Source of the DNA: Rheinheimera sp.
GTDB taxonomy: Bacteria; Pseudomonadota; Gammaproteobacteria; Enterobacterales; Alteromonadaceae
Direction of reading: 5' to 3'
Assembly (NCBI GenBank): GCA_003543135.1
Contig: DPJG01000025.1
Location: 102,501 to 166,500, forward strand
Length of the DNA stretch: 64,000 nt
Below are positions 50,343-57,502 of the stretch, one piece after another; the first letter of the stretch is position 1, and every line of letters begins with the position of its first letter. The translations under genes and the position numbers were made by a program. The notes under the pieces are model-generated. The model did not search any database. It saw only the letters and a list, made by a program, of their open reading frames with translations, and had not been told where the DNA came from.

Positions 50343-50756
50343 TTACAACAACTTTTGCAAATAATAACGCTCACCGTCCAGCGGATATTGCTGCTGGGTA
50401 AATACCAGCTGATAACCCAGTTGCTGATAAAAAGGCCGAGCCTGAAAATCGAGCGTATCAAGCAGCACAAAACGACAACCACGGTTTTTGGCAATAGCTT
50501 CAGCTTCCTGCATCAGGCGTTTACCATACCCCTGACCACGACACTGCTCCGCCACCCACAAATAATCCACCATCAGCCAGTTGCCAAAAGTCCGGCCCGA
50601 CAAACCGGCCAGCAACTCACCGTTTTCTGCCGTTATTTTTAAACCAAGCGGCTGACGTAAAGATGCATCCCAGTGTCTGGCATTAAAACTGACAATTTGC
50701 TCTTTTACTGCCTCCGCAAACTCCGGTGAGTTGTCGGTTTTGATTTGCACTGACAT
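50343..50756 (-). CDS. GNAT family N-acetyltransferase
   Basis: 137 residues, with a clear GNAT acetyl-CoA loop: VDYLWVAEQCRGQGYGKRLM (QCRGQGYG matches Q/RxxGxG/A). FVLLDTLDFQARPFYQQLGYQ completes the fold. The substrate is unknown. Start MSVQIKTDN at 50756 with GGAG nine bases upstream is preferred over the frame to 50780. Confidence 0.88.
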   Translation of the reverse strand: MSVQIKTDNSPEFAEAVKEQIVSFNARHWDASLRQPLGLKITAENGELLAGLSGRTFGNWLMVDYLWVAEQCRGQGYGKRLMQEAEAIAKNRGCRFVLLDTLDFQARPFYQQLGYQLVFTQQQYPLDGERYYLQKLL

Positions 50757-50947
50757 CCACTTCACTCCAAAAATACTCAATAAAAACGCTGGCAGCTCCG
50801 GCAGTTAAAGTAAGCAGCGCTTGCTGAACATTAAAACCAGAAAATAACTGCTGGGAAATTTACCGGCTAAGCTACTGAAAGCACAGCCTAATAATTAATT
50901 TTTTTGATAAATGTCTGTTTAATTAAACAATCTTTTAGAAATAACGT

Positions 50948-50975
50948 TTGACGCCCTGTTTAAAAGCTATACAAT
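50948..50975 (+). promoter_or_regulatory. Promoter of the cold-shock gene and its long leader
   Basis: TTGACG (50948-50953), 16 bases, TACAAT (50970-50975). Transcription would start near 50982 and leave a leader of about 143 bases before the cold-shock gene, the arrangement of cspA-type thermosensing leaders. The leader ends with AGGA nine bases before the gene. The rest of 50757-50947 is AT-rich with no gene seen. Confidence 0.7.
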
Positions 50976-51124
50976 GGCCGCAGTTTGAAAGTCAGTACCA
51001 TATTTATGCACACCGAACAGTTACTGTTGTATTAGTACGTCCTGTATTCATAAGTCATAGCACCACTTCCAGCACCACCGCCTGAAACCAGGCATATTAA
51101 TCAAATAGATACAGGATATTTATC

Positions 51125-51334
51125 ATGTCTAACACAACTACCGGTACAGTAAAATGGTTCAACGAAACTAAAGGTTTCGGTTTCATCGAACAAGCTTCAG
51201 GCCCAGACGTTTTTGCTCACTTCAGCGCTATTTCAAGCACTGGCTTCAAAACTCTGCAAGAAGGCCAACGTGTTTCTTTCACAGTATCTCAGGGCCAGAA
51301 AGGTCCTCAGGCTGAGAACATCGTAGTTCTGTAA
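51125..51334 (+). CDS. CspA family cold-shock protein
   Basis: 69 residues, a single OB-fold RNA chaperone. [17 protein letters not shown] carries RNP1 (KGFGFI); RNP2 reads VFAHF rather than the usual VFVHF. The end [13 protein letters not shown] is typical. It melts RNA structure, either in cold shock or in normal growth; which of these cannot be told. The long leader favours cold or post-transcriptional control. The dbpA RNA helicase gene follows on the same strand, past a terminator. Confidence 0.95.
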   Translation: MSNTTTGTVKWFNETKGFGFIEQASGPDVFAHFSAISSTGFKTLQEGQRVSFTVSQGQKGPQAENIVVL

Positions 51335-51375
51335 TAGAACTGTGATTTGGTAAGCTAAGCCTTACCAGCAAAATC

Positions 51376-51405
51376 AGGGCAACTCTTCGGATGTTGCCCT
51401 TTTTT
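51376..51405 (+). terminator. Intrinsic terminator after the cold-shock gene
   Basis: Eight-bp stem AGGGCAAC / GTTGCCCT (51376-51383 and 51393-51400) with a TTCG-containing loop and six T. Confidence 0.9.
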
Positions 51406-51480
51406 ATGTCCACGGAAGGACGGTATGCCGCTGTTACATGCATCACGCTTTCACTGTACAGCGATGTCCAGGGAATGGAT

Positions 51481-51523
51481 AAAATAAATGGGGTCAGAGT
51501 TTTGCTCTGACCCCATTTATTTT
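51481..51523. repeat. 19-bp perfect palindrome, REP/RAYT-type GGGGTCAGAG element
   Basis: Arms 51481-51499 and 51505-51523 pair perfectly; loop TTTTG. Each arm contains ATGGGGTCAGAG or its complement. The TGGGGTCAGAG word is known from palindromic repeats beside REP-associated tyrosine transposases in many proteobacteria. There is no transposase in the window, so this would be a non-autonomous copy. It stands between the csp terminator and dbpA. Confidence 0.65.
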
Positions 51524-51593
51524 CAGCTTTGCCTTCGGGCTGTTTATTTTTCATCAAATGCAGCCTGATGCTGCGAACACACAGGATTAAATT

Positions 51594-52973
51594 GTGAACA
51601 ATTTAACATTTGCCAGTCTGGCTCTCCCTCAAGCGCTGGTCGACAATCTGACTGGTATGGGTTACACCGAAATGACACCGATTCAGGCGGCTTCACTGCC
51701 TGAAATTCTCAGCGGTAAAGACGTGATTGGTCAGGGGAAAACAGGCTCTGGCAAAACAGCTGCTTTTGGTTTAGGCATTCTGGCCAAATTAAACGTCAAA
51801 CGTTTTAGGGTACAAAGTTTAGTGCTTTGCCCTACACGCGAGTTGGCCGATCAGGTTGCCACTGAAATCCGCAAACTGGGTCGCAGCATTCATAACATTA
51901 AAGTACTGACTTTATGTGGTGGTGTGCCTTTTGGCCCGCAGCTGGGCAGCCTGGAACACGGCGCTCATATTATTGTCGGCACACCGGGCCGGGTGGAAGA
52001 ACATTTAAATAAAGGCTCGTTAAAACTGGACGATTTAACCACTCTGGTATTGGACGAAGCCGACCGTATGCTGGAAATGGGTTTTCAGCCAGCGCTCGAT
52101 GCCATAGTGGCCTTTGCTCCAAAGCAGCGGCAAACGCTGTTATTCAGTGCCACTTATCCAAAACAAATTGAAGCCATGGCTGCAGCCCTGATGCAACAGC
52201 CACAGCTTATCAAGGTAGAGTCGAGCCACAGCAACCTCAGCATCAGTCAGCACTTTTTTAAAGTGAACTCCAACGCTGATCGCCTGCAATCGGTGAAACT
52301 GTTGTTATTGGCCCATAAACCTGTCAGCTCAGTGGTGTTTTGTAATACCCGCAAAGAAACCCAGGAAGTGGCGGACGCACTGGATGATGCTGGTTTTAGC
52401 GTGCAGGCACTACATGGTGATTTAGAGCAGCGCGACCGCGACCAGACCCTGGTGCGTTTTGCCAACAAATCTGTGTCTGTGCTGGTGGCAACAGATGTTG
52501 CGGCCCGAGGTCTGGATATCGACGCGCTGGACGCCGTCATTAACTACCAGTTGGCGCATGATGTTGACACTCACACCCACCGTATTGGCCGCACTGGTCG
52601 TGCCGGCAGCTCTGGTATTGCCTGTAGTTTATTCAGCGAGCAAGACGGTTTTAAAATAGCCTTGCTGGAAGATTTGCTCGGCCCTATCAAGGCCGAAACA
52701 CTGCCGGATGCAAGTGTATTAACACAAGCACCAGCCAGACCGCCGATGGTCAGTCTGTGGATTGACGCTGGCAAAAGACAAAAACTGCGCGCCGGCGACA
52801 TTCTGGGAGCCTTAACCGCCGATCAACAATTAGGCCGTGACCATATTGGCAAAATCAGTTTATTTGACGACTGGGCTTATGTGGCAGTGCGCAGTGACAT
52901 TGTCAAAATTGCACTTGGCATGTTTAACAAAGGCATTAAAGGGCGCAATATCCGCGTGAAGCAAGTGAGTTAA
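51594..52973 (+). CDS. dbpA: ATP-dependent RNA helicase DbpA
   Basis: 459 residues, DEAD-box family. DbpA acts in assembly of the large ribosomal subunit, guided to hairpin 92 of 23S rRNA. Motifs in order: Q motif MTPIQAASLP, Walker A GQGKTGSGKT, PTREL, GTPGR, DEAD, SAT, then HRIGRTGRAG in the second RecA domain. The C-terminal RNA-binding domain (about 385-459, KLRAGDILGAL and GRNIRVKQV) gives its specificity. The start is GTG 51594 with AGGA eight bases upstream. Confidence 0.96.
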   Translation: MNNLTFASLALPQALVDNLTGMGYTEMTPIQAASLPEILSGKDVIGQGKTGSGKTAAFGLGILAKLNVKRFRVQSLVLCPTRELADQVATEIRKLGRSIHNIKVLTLCGGVPFGPQLGSLEHGAHIIVGTPGRVEEHLNKGSLKLDDLTTLVLDEADRMLEMGFQPALDAIVAFAPKQRQTLLFSATYPKQIEAMAAALMQQPQLIKVESSHSNLSISQHFFKVNSNADRLQSVKLLLLAHKPVSSVVFCNTRKETQEVADALDDAGFSVQALHGDLEQRDRDQTLVRFANKSVSVLVATDVAARGLDIDALDAVINYQLAHDVDTHTHRIGRTGRAGSSGIACSLFSEQDGFKIALLEDLLGPIKAETLPDASVLTQAPARPPMVSLWIDAGKRQKLRAGDILGALTADQQLGRDHIGKISLFDDWAYVAVRSDIVKIALGMFNKGIKGRNIRVKQVS

Positions 52974-53183
52974 CAAACTCCTCCTGTAATGATGGCGGTT
53001 TTATCAGAAACCGCCTGCTTGCGGGCAAAATCACCATTTATTGGTGAAATAGTTGATCCCCACCCCCTGTAATACATATTAAGCAACTGATTTAAAACAA
53101 AAATAAATATGGTATTGATGTTGCTAACACTGGTTATCAAACAACAATCTGCATCAGTGTTTCATCAATATAAGGGGCTTACC

Positions 53184-53594
53184 ATGGAGTTACTCAGACT
53201 TATCTTTAATATTTGCTGGTTTGTGATGGGGGGTCTGTTGATGGGGCTGGCCTGGTGGTTAGCCGGCATTCTGTGTTTTATCAGCATTATTGGCATTCCG
53301 TTTGGCCGCAGCTGTTTTGTCATTGGCCAATTGGCGTTCTGGCCTTTTGGTCAGGAAAGTATCAACAGACGTTATTTGCAAAAATACGATGATATTGGCA
53401 CCGGTGGTTTTGGCCTGTTAGGCAATATTCTCTGGTTTATCTTTGCCGGATTCTGGCTGGCCTTGGGTCACCTGCTGCATGCAGTGGCTTGTTTTATCAC
53501 TATTATTGGCATTCCGTTTGGGCTGCAACATCTGAAACTGGCAATGCTGACGTTAAGCCCTATTGGCCAGACCATCATATCAAAGACGGTATAA
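53184..53594 (+). CDS. YccF domain-containing membrane protein
   Basis: 136 residues. Two copies of the YccF/DUF307 unit, each with a hydrophobic helix running into IIGIPFG (SIIGIPFGRSCF and TIIGIPFGLQHL), match E. coli YccF. It is an inner-membrane protein of unknown function. Start MELLRLIFN at 53184 has AAGGGG upstream; the extension to 53109 is not part of the family. The 210 bases before it hold an 8-bp hairpin (52994-53015) that may end dbpA transcription. Confidence 0.88.
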   Translation: MELLRLIFNICWFVMGGLLMGLAWWLAGILCFISIIGIPFGRSCFVIGQLAFWPFGQESINRRYLQKYDDIGTGGFGLLGNILWFIFAGFWLALGHLLHAVACFITIIGIPFGLQHLKLAMLTLSPIGQTIISKTV

Positions 53595-53605
53595 ACAAAG
53601 TCTGC

Positions 53606-54451
53606 TCATTTACTGAGTCCGGCGCTGCTTTGATGCTGCAGCGCCTGACCCAGCAAGGCAAAATAATCCAGCCAGCAGCGCTGCAGTTGTTCACTTAACA
53701 CTGTGGCCGGATATAAACCCGCTTTGGCCGCCGGCCCTTTTAAACAACCCGATACCAAAAAACTGTTTTTCAGCTGCTGCCGCTCCAGCATCTGTTCAAA
53801 AGCGCGCGCGGCCATTTCTTCGGGCATAGCGTAATAATATTGTTGCTGCATCTGGTCATAACGGCGGCAATGGCGGAAAAACTCACTTTCATCAAGGCCG
53901 GTTTCATCCAGATACAACAACTGAAATGCCCTGGCTAAATAGTCATTCAGCCGGTGCGGCACATAACTGTCGTGCTTTAACCACAAGGCGCTGGCAAAAC
54001 TCTGCGCTTTGGCATCAGCAAACATTTTCCCGGCAATATAATGGTCAAAAGCGTGAAACCACTCATGCGCCAGACTGCCACCACCGGCATTTTTCGCCAG
54101 CGCCAGAATACGGCCCTGCGGCTGATAATAAGCACAGCTGCCCGGCCGGCCGCCAATACCAAAAGTGAGCGACAGACTTTCATTGAGCGAAATCACCTGA
54201 GCTGGCACCGCCAGTAACAATTGCAGATCACAAAGGGCATCAAAAAACAGATTGGCGGCAATTTGCTGTTCAGCCGGCGTGACCCAACGGCCAATACAGA
54301 TACTCTGAAAACCAAAAATTTTTACTATATCGCCAAAGCTGACGTCTGCCCCACTGCGATGAGGTGGGCCATTACGAAAATAGGGCCGCGACAGCCTGCT
54401 GTGCCCTGCACTCTGTTCTGTCCTTGTAATTGCAGAACTTTTGCCGCTCAT
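53606..54451 (-). CDS. LPD1/CLCA_X-like protein with HEXXH motif
   Basis: 281 residues. The centre carries GIGGRPGSCAYYQPQGRILALAKNAG and then GSLAHEWFHAFDHYI, an HEXXH zinc-protease-like motif (about 130-134). This pairing is the LPD1 pattern seen in polyvalent proteins of mobile elements and in stand-alone CLCA_X proteins of marine gammaproteobacteria. The FARAFEQ-like end (MAARAFEQMLE) is also typical. Activity is unproven. No signal peptide. The first 35 residues are basic and poorly conserved-looking; the ribosome site is weak. It follows folM by 11 bases. Confidence 0.7.
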   Translation of the reverse strand: MSGKSSAITRTEQSAGHSRLSRPYFRNGPPHRSGADVSFGDIVKIFGFQSICIGRWVTPAEQQIAANLFFDALCDLQLLLAVPAQVISLNESLSLTFGIGGRPGSCAYYQPQGRILALAKNAGGGSLAHEWFHAFDHYIAGKMFADAKAQSFASALWLKHDSYVPHRLNDYLARAFQLLYLDETGLDESEFFRHCRRYDQMQQQYYYAMPEEMAARAFEQMLERQQLKNSFLVSGCLKGPAAKAGLYPATVLSEQLQRCWLDYFALLGQALQHQSSAGLSK

Positions 54452-54462
54452 CACAGCATCAG

Positions 54463-55212
54463 TTAAGGCAATTTCAACTGACGGCCACCATCAAGCGCCA
54501 GCACCCGGCCGGTAATGTAACGGCTTTGCAGCAGATACTGAATGGTTGCCAACACTTCGCCTGCGCCTGGTTCAATGCCCAGCAGCGATTTTGCCAGCGC
54601 TTTTTGTTTGTACTCGTCATCATCGCCCTGATTAAACATCAACAGCGCCGGTGCTATGGCATTGACTTTAATGTGAGGAGCCAGCAAGCGTGCCTCTGAG
54701 AACGTCAGATTCTCGAGCGCTGCTTTGGAAGCGGCATAAGCCTGATGTTTTTCGCTGCCAACAGTGGCAACAAAATCACTGATCTGAATAATATCGGCGG
54801 CGCCTCCGCCTGTGCACTGTGCTTGTAATAACGGCAATAAGGCCCGGTTCAGTAAATAAGGCGCTCTGGCATGAATGGCCATCATGGCATCAAACACCTG
54901 CGCGTCCTGCAGCAGTTGCTGGCTCAGGTTATCAGGCTGTAACGGCAGATCTTTATTCCAGTCAGACGCATTGTGGATAATGGCGCGAAGCCTCGGCGTA
55001 TGTTGCCGGACTGCAGTCACCAGCTGACACAGGCTTTCCAGCTGGGTTAAATCTGCCTGCAGACAAATCACACCGGCTTGTTCCAGTGCATCAATACTTG
55101 AGTGTCTGGTGCGGTAGCTGATGATCAGCTGATAACCTTGCTGCTGCAATTGTTCAGTACAATACAGGCCAACACGCTGGGCGCCGCCTGTCAAAAAAAT
55201 CACTTCTTTCAT
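54463..55212 (-). CDS. folM: Dihydromonapterin reductase FolM-like
   Basis: 249 residues, short-chain dehydrogenase. FLTGGAQRVGLYCTEQL is the NADPH-binding TGxxxRxG motif; the catalytic set is DFVATVGSEKHQAYAASKAALENL with Tyr and Lys in YAASK. FolM reduces dihydromonapterin, and weakly dihydrofolate, for a pterin cofactor. GGAG precedes ATG 55212 by seven bases; the frame to 55296 overlaps the next gene. The neighbours (TIGR03643 protein, LPD1 protein) are known companions in Shewanella-like genomes. Confidence 0.8.
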   Translation of the reverse strand: MKEVIFLTGGAQRVGLYCTEQLQQQGYQLIISYRTRHSSIDALEQAGVICLQADLTQLESLCQLVTAVRQHTPRLRAIIHNASDWNKDLPLQPDNLSQQLLQDAQVFDAMMAIHARAPYLLNRALLPLLQAQCTGGGAADIIQISDFVATVGSEKHQAYAASKAALENLTFSEARLLAPHIKVNAIAPALLMFNQGDDDEYKQKALAKSLLGIEPGAGEVLATIQYLLQSRYITGRVLALDGGRQLKLP

Positions 55213-55271
55213 CCGGTACTCCGAAAGCTTGTTGCTGTGGTTATTGTGCCATAAGCGGGCGGCAAACTGCT

Positions 55272-55559
55272 TTAGCCTTTGTATTGGCTGGGGCAATAAG
55301 CGCGGTGAATGTCCGGATGGCGTAGCTGAAGATGTTTGGTCAGCCTGCCCTGCACCCGCGCGCGCCAGCGTTTAAAAGCGCTTTTACTAAGAGCGTGGCG
55401 CATCAATAGCCGAAGCCTGGGTTCATTCAGGCCATACAGCGCCTCGATGGCTTCAAATGGGGTGCGATCTTCCCAGGCCATTTCAATAATACGGCTCAGA
55501 TCTGCGGCGGAAAAATCTTCAGGGCGGCACATCTGCCTGGTTTCTGTTGCAAGGTTCAT
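55272..55559 (-). CDS. TIGR03643 family protein
   Basis: 95 residues, small and basic. The family core SAADLSRIIEMAWEDRTPFEAIEALYGLNE is clear (written here in part), followed by LMRHALSKSAFKRWRARVQGR. It is helical and may bind DNA through an HTH-like unit; function unknown. Starts are possible at 55559 and at 55532 (MCRPEDF), the second with AGGCAG close before it. Upstream of folM on the same strand. Confidence 0.85.
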   Translation of the reverse strand: MNLATETRQMCRPEDFSAADLSRIIEMAWEDRTPFEAIEALYGLNEPRLRLLMRHALSKSAFKRWRARVQGRLTKHLQLRHPDIHRAYCPSQYKG

Positions 55560-55663
55560 CTACGGGGAAAGGTTCGTTGCTGGTGGAACAGATAACAATT
55601 ACGGTTTGGTGGCAACAGAGGATCAGTAAGGGACAAATAACAGAACAGGACTTAGTTTGAGCC

Positions 55664-55693
55664 AGAGAACAGCTGCCTGTACAGCTGCTCTCT
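55664..55693 (-). other. Hairpin downstream of the HiPIP gene
   Basis: A 12-bp stem with one mismatch (55664-55675 with 55682-55693, core CAGCTG). It has no T run, so it may protect the 3' end of the message rather than end transcription. Confidence 0.35.
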
Positions 55694-55716
55694 GATTCAG
55701 TATTGATGTGCAGCTT

Positions 55717-56010
55717 TTAGCCTGGCATTTTTGCCCAGGCAGCACACCAGCCGTTGTTATTGACCAGTTTACCCGGGAATATATTACATGGCCGCCATTC
55801 TGCTTTGGCATCGCCTTTGATTTGCATGCAGTTGCCGCAAGTTGAACCTTCTACTGTAGATTTATGCACATATTTCATTGCCACTGCCAGCGGGTCATCC
55901 AGCTTCACCTGCTCTTCAGCAAATACCCGCAGGCTAGTGCCGCCCATAGTGACGCCAATCAGGGTGGCGGTAGAAAGTTTCAGAAAATTGCGACGGTCGA
56001 GTTGACTCAT
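55717..56010 (-). CDS. High-potential iron-sulfur protein
   Basis: 97 residues with a Tat signal (DRRNFLKLSTATLIG, twin Arg at about 6-7, cleaved near residue 31). The mature part carries four cysteines that bind one 4Fe-4S cluster: CGNC, RPCNIFPG and GWCAAW. HiPIPs are periplasmic one-electron carriers, best known in Chromatiaceae and also in some aerobic gammaproteobacteria. AGGAGC precedes ATG 56010. It supports a Rheinheimera-like host. Confidence 0.95.
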   Translation of the reverse strand: MSQLDRRNFLKLSTATLIGVTMGGTSLRVFAEEQVKLDDPLAVAMKYVHKSTVEGSTCGNCMQIKGDAKAEWRPCNIFPGKLVNNNGWCAAWAKMPG

Positions 56011-56241
56011 GGTGTTGCTCCTGTTGTTTTTGATCTTGCCAGCAGTTCTACGTCTGCCGCTTCAGTATGGATGATTATCCACAGTTCGAAAGCGGAAGTT
56101 TTTGATCCGGCGCATAAAAACCCAGCCAGCGCGGTAAAAAATCAGATAAACACCAGCAACAACAGCTGCAGGCAAGCGCTGTTTCCTCTGTTCAAAGCAC
56201 CAGTACGGCATAACACCCGGTAGCAGTTGTGTTGTGCGGCT

Positions 56242-56406
56242 TTATCGGCGGTTTTTACCCGGCAACAACAGCACAAGACTTAACAATAACAACAGCGGCA
56301 CCAGCACCAGCTGATTAAACACATCAGCCTCCATCCTAAGATTTAACCAGAGCACGGCGCTCCACTGCAGCAGCAGCGCCAGTCCATGCCAGAATGTCAG
56401 TTTCAT
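56242..56406 (-). CDS. 54-residue membrane protein
   Basis: A small gene with an excellent ribosome site (AAGGAG six bases before ATG 56406). It starts MKLTFWHGLALLLQWSAVLW and has a second hydrophobic block VLVPLLLLLSLVLLLPG, ending KNRR. Two membrane helices joined by NLRMEADVFNQ; the positive-inside rule puts both ends in the cytosol. It lies on the same strand upstream of the HiPIP gene, 231 bases away, and divergent from the GlxA-type regulator. No family recognised. Confidence 0.65.
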   Translation of the reverse strand: MKLTFWHGLALLLQWSAVLWLNLRMEADVFNQLVLVPLLLLLSLVLLLPGKNRR

Positions 56407-56507
56407 ACCAAACTCCTTATTGCTGCATTTATCGCCAGCTACTTTACAAGCAACAGATTAGCGCCTACAGTGGCATTAATGACATTAAAAAGGCGAATAA
56501 AGACAAA

Positions 56508-57497
56508 ATGCAACAAGTGGTGATTCTGATCTATCCAGGGGTGTGTCTGGGCCAGGTTTGTGGTATGCAGGACTATTTCCGCTTTTGTAACGATCTGGCA
56601 AAACACCAGAACCCGGACGCCGCCGCCTTGTATCAGGTGCAACTGATGCACATCGCCGGTGTTACTGAGTACCGCGATGGAATGCTGAGTCTGCATTGCC
56701 AACCCTTGTCGCTGGATGACGCTGATCTGGTGCTGATCCCCGGCAGTTATGCCCATAGCGCCGAGGCCTTACAAGGCATCGCCGAACTCTTTGCCCAACA
56801 AAAAGCCATGCTGCAGGCTGCCCACCACAGGGCCGTGCCTATTGCCGCCAGCTGTAATGGCAGCTTTGCACTGGCCGCCACCGGGTTGCTCAATGACAAA
56901 AGCGCCACCACCTGCTGGTTTCTGGCCGATTTTTTCCGGGAGCTGTACCCTGAAGTGACCTTGACTGTGGATGCCAAAATTCAGCAAGCAGATGGCCTTT
57001 ATACCGCTGGTGCCACCAGCGCTTATCTTGAATTGTGCTTGTACCTGACCCAAATTCAGCAAGGTGCCCGTTTTAGTCAGCAAATGGCGAAAATTATGCT
57101 GACCGATCCACAATGTGCATCCCAGGCTCCTTATTTAACGCTACAACAATTGCTGCCGCATCAGGACGATAAAATTGCTCAGGTGCAACAATATCTGCGT
57201 CGTCATCTTGCTGAAAATATTGAGCTTGCTGCCCTGGCCGATCATTTTGCGATGACGCCCAGAACTTTATTAAGACGCTTTAAACAAAGCACCGGTGACA
57301 CCCCTATGGCTTATTTACAAAAATTGCGTATTGAAAAAGCCAAATTGCTGCTTGAAAGCAGTTTATTGCCGGTGGAGCAGCTACTGCCCGTGGTGGGATA
57401 TGAAGATGTGTCGTCGTTTCGCAAATTATTTCAGCAATACACCAGCCTGACGCCTAAAGCGTATCGCGAGCGTTTTTATCTGGCAGAAAAACACTGA
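56508..57497 (+). CDS. GlxA family transcriptional regulator
   Basis: 329 residues. An N-terminal DJ-1/PfpI-like domain (QQVVILIYPGVCLGQVCGMQDYF, with AASCNGSFALAATGLL as nucleophile-elbow region) is joined to a C-terminal AraC-type double helix-turn-helix (LAALADHFAMTPRTLLRRFKQSTGDTP, FRKLFQQYTSLTPKAYRERF). Such proteins are ligand-controlled activators. MQQVVILIYPG at 56508 is the natural start, though its AAGG site is far; the frame to 56394 overlaps the divergent small gene. Confidence 0.88.
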   Translation: MQQVVILIYPGVCLGQVCGMQDYFRFCNDLAKHQNPDAAALYQVQLMHIAGVTEYRDGMLSLHCQPLSLDDADLVLIPGSYAHSAEALQGIAELFAQQKAMLQAAHHRAVPIAASCNGSFALAATGLLNDKSATTCWFLADFFRELYPEVTLTVDAKIQQADGLYTAGATSAYLELCLYLTQIQQGARFSQQMAKIMLTDPQCASQAPYLTLQQLLPHQDDKIAQVQQYLRRHLAENIELAALADHFAMTPRTLLRRFKQSTGDTPMAYLQKLRIEKAKLLLESSLLPVEQLLPVVGYEDVSSFRKLFQQYTSLTPKAYRERFYLAEKH

Positions 57498-57502
57498 CAG
57501 AC

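Noticed and set aside
51006-51035. Nine-codon ORF in the cold-shock leader (MHTEQLLLY)
   Set aside because: No ribosome site; too short to separate from chance.
55864-56223. 119-codon plus-strand ORF over the HiPIP start
   Set aside because: It is antisense to HiPIP and lacks a ribosome site; composition (many His, Ser, Ala) is that of a shadow frame.
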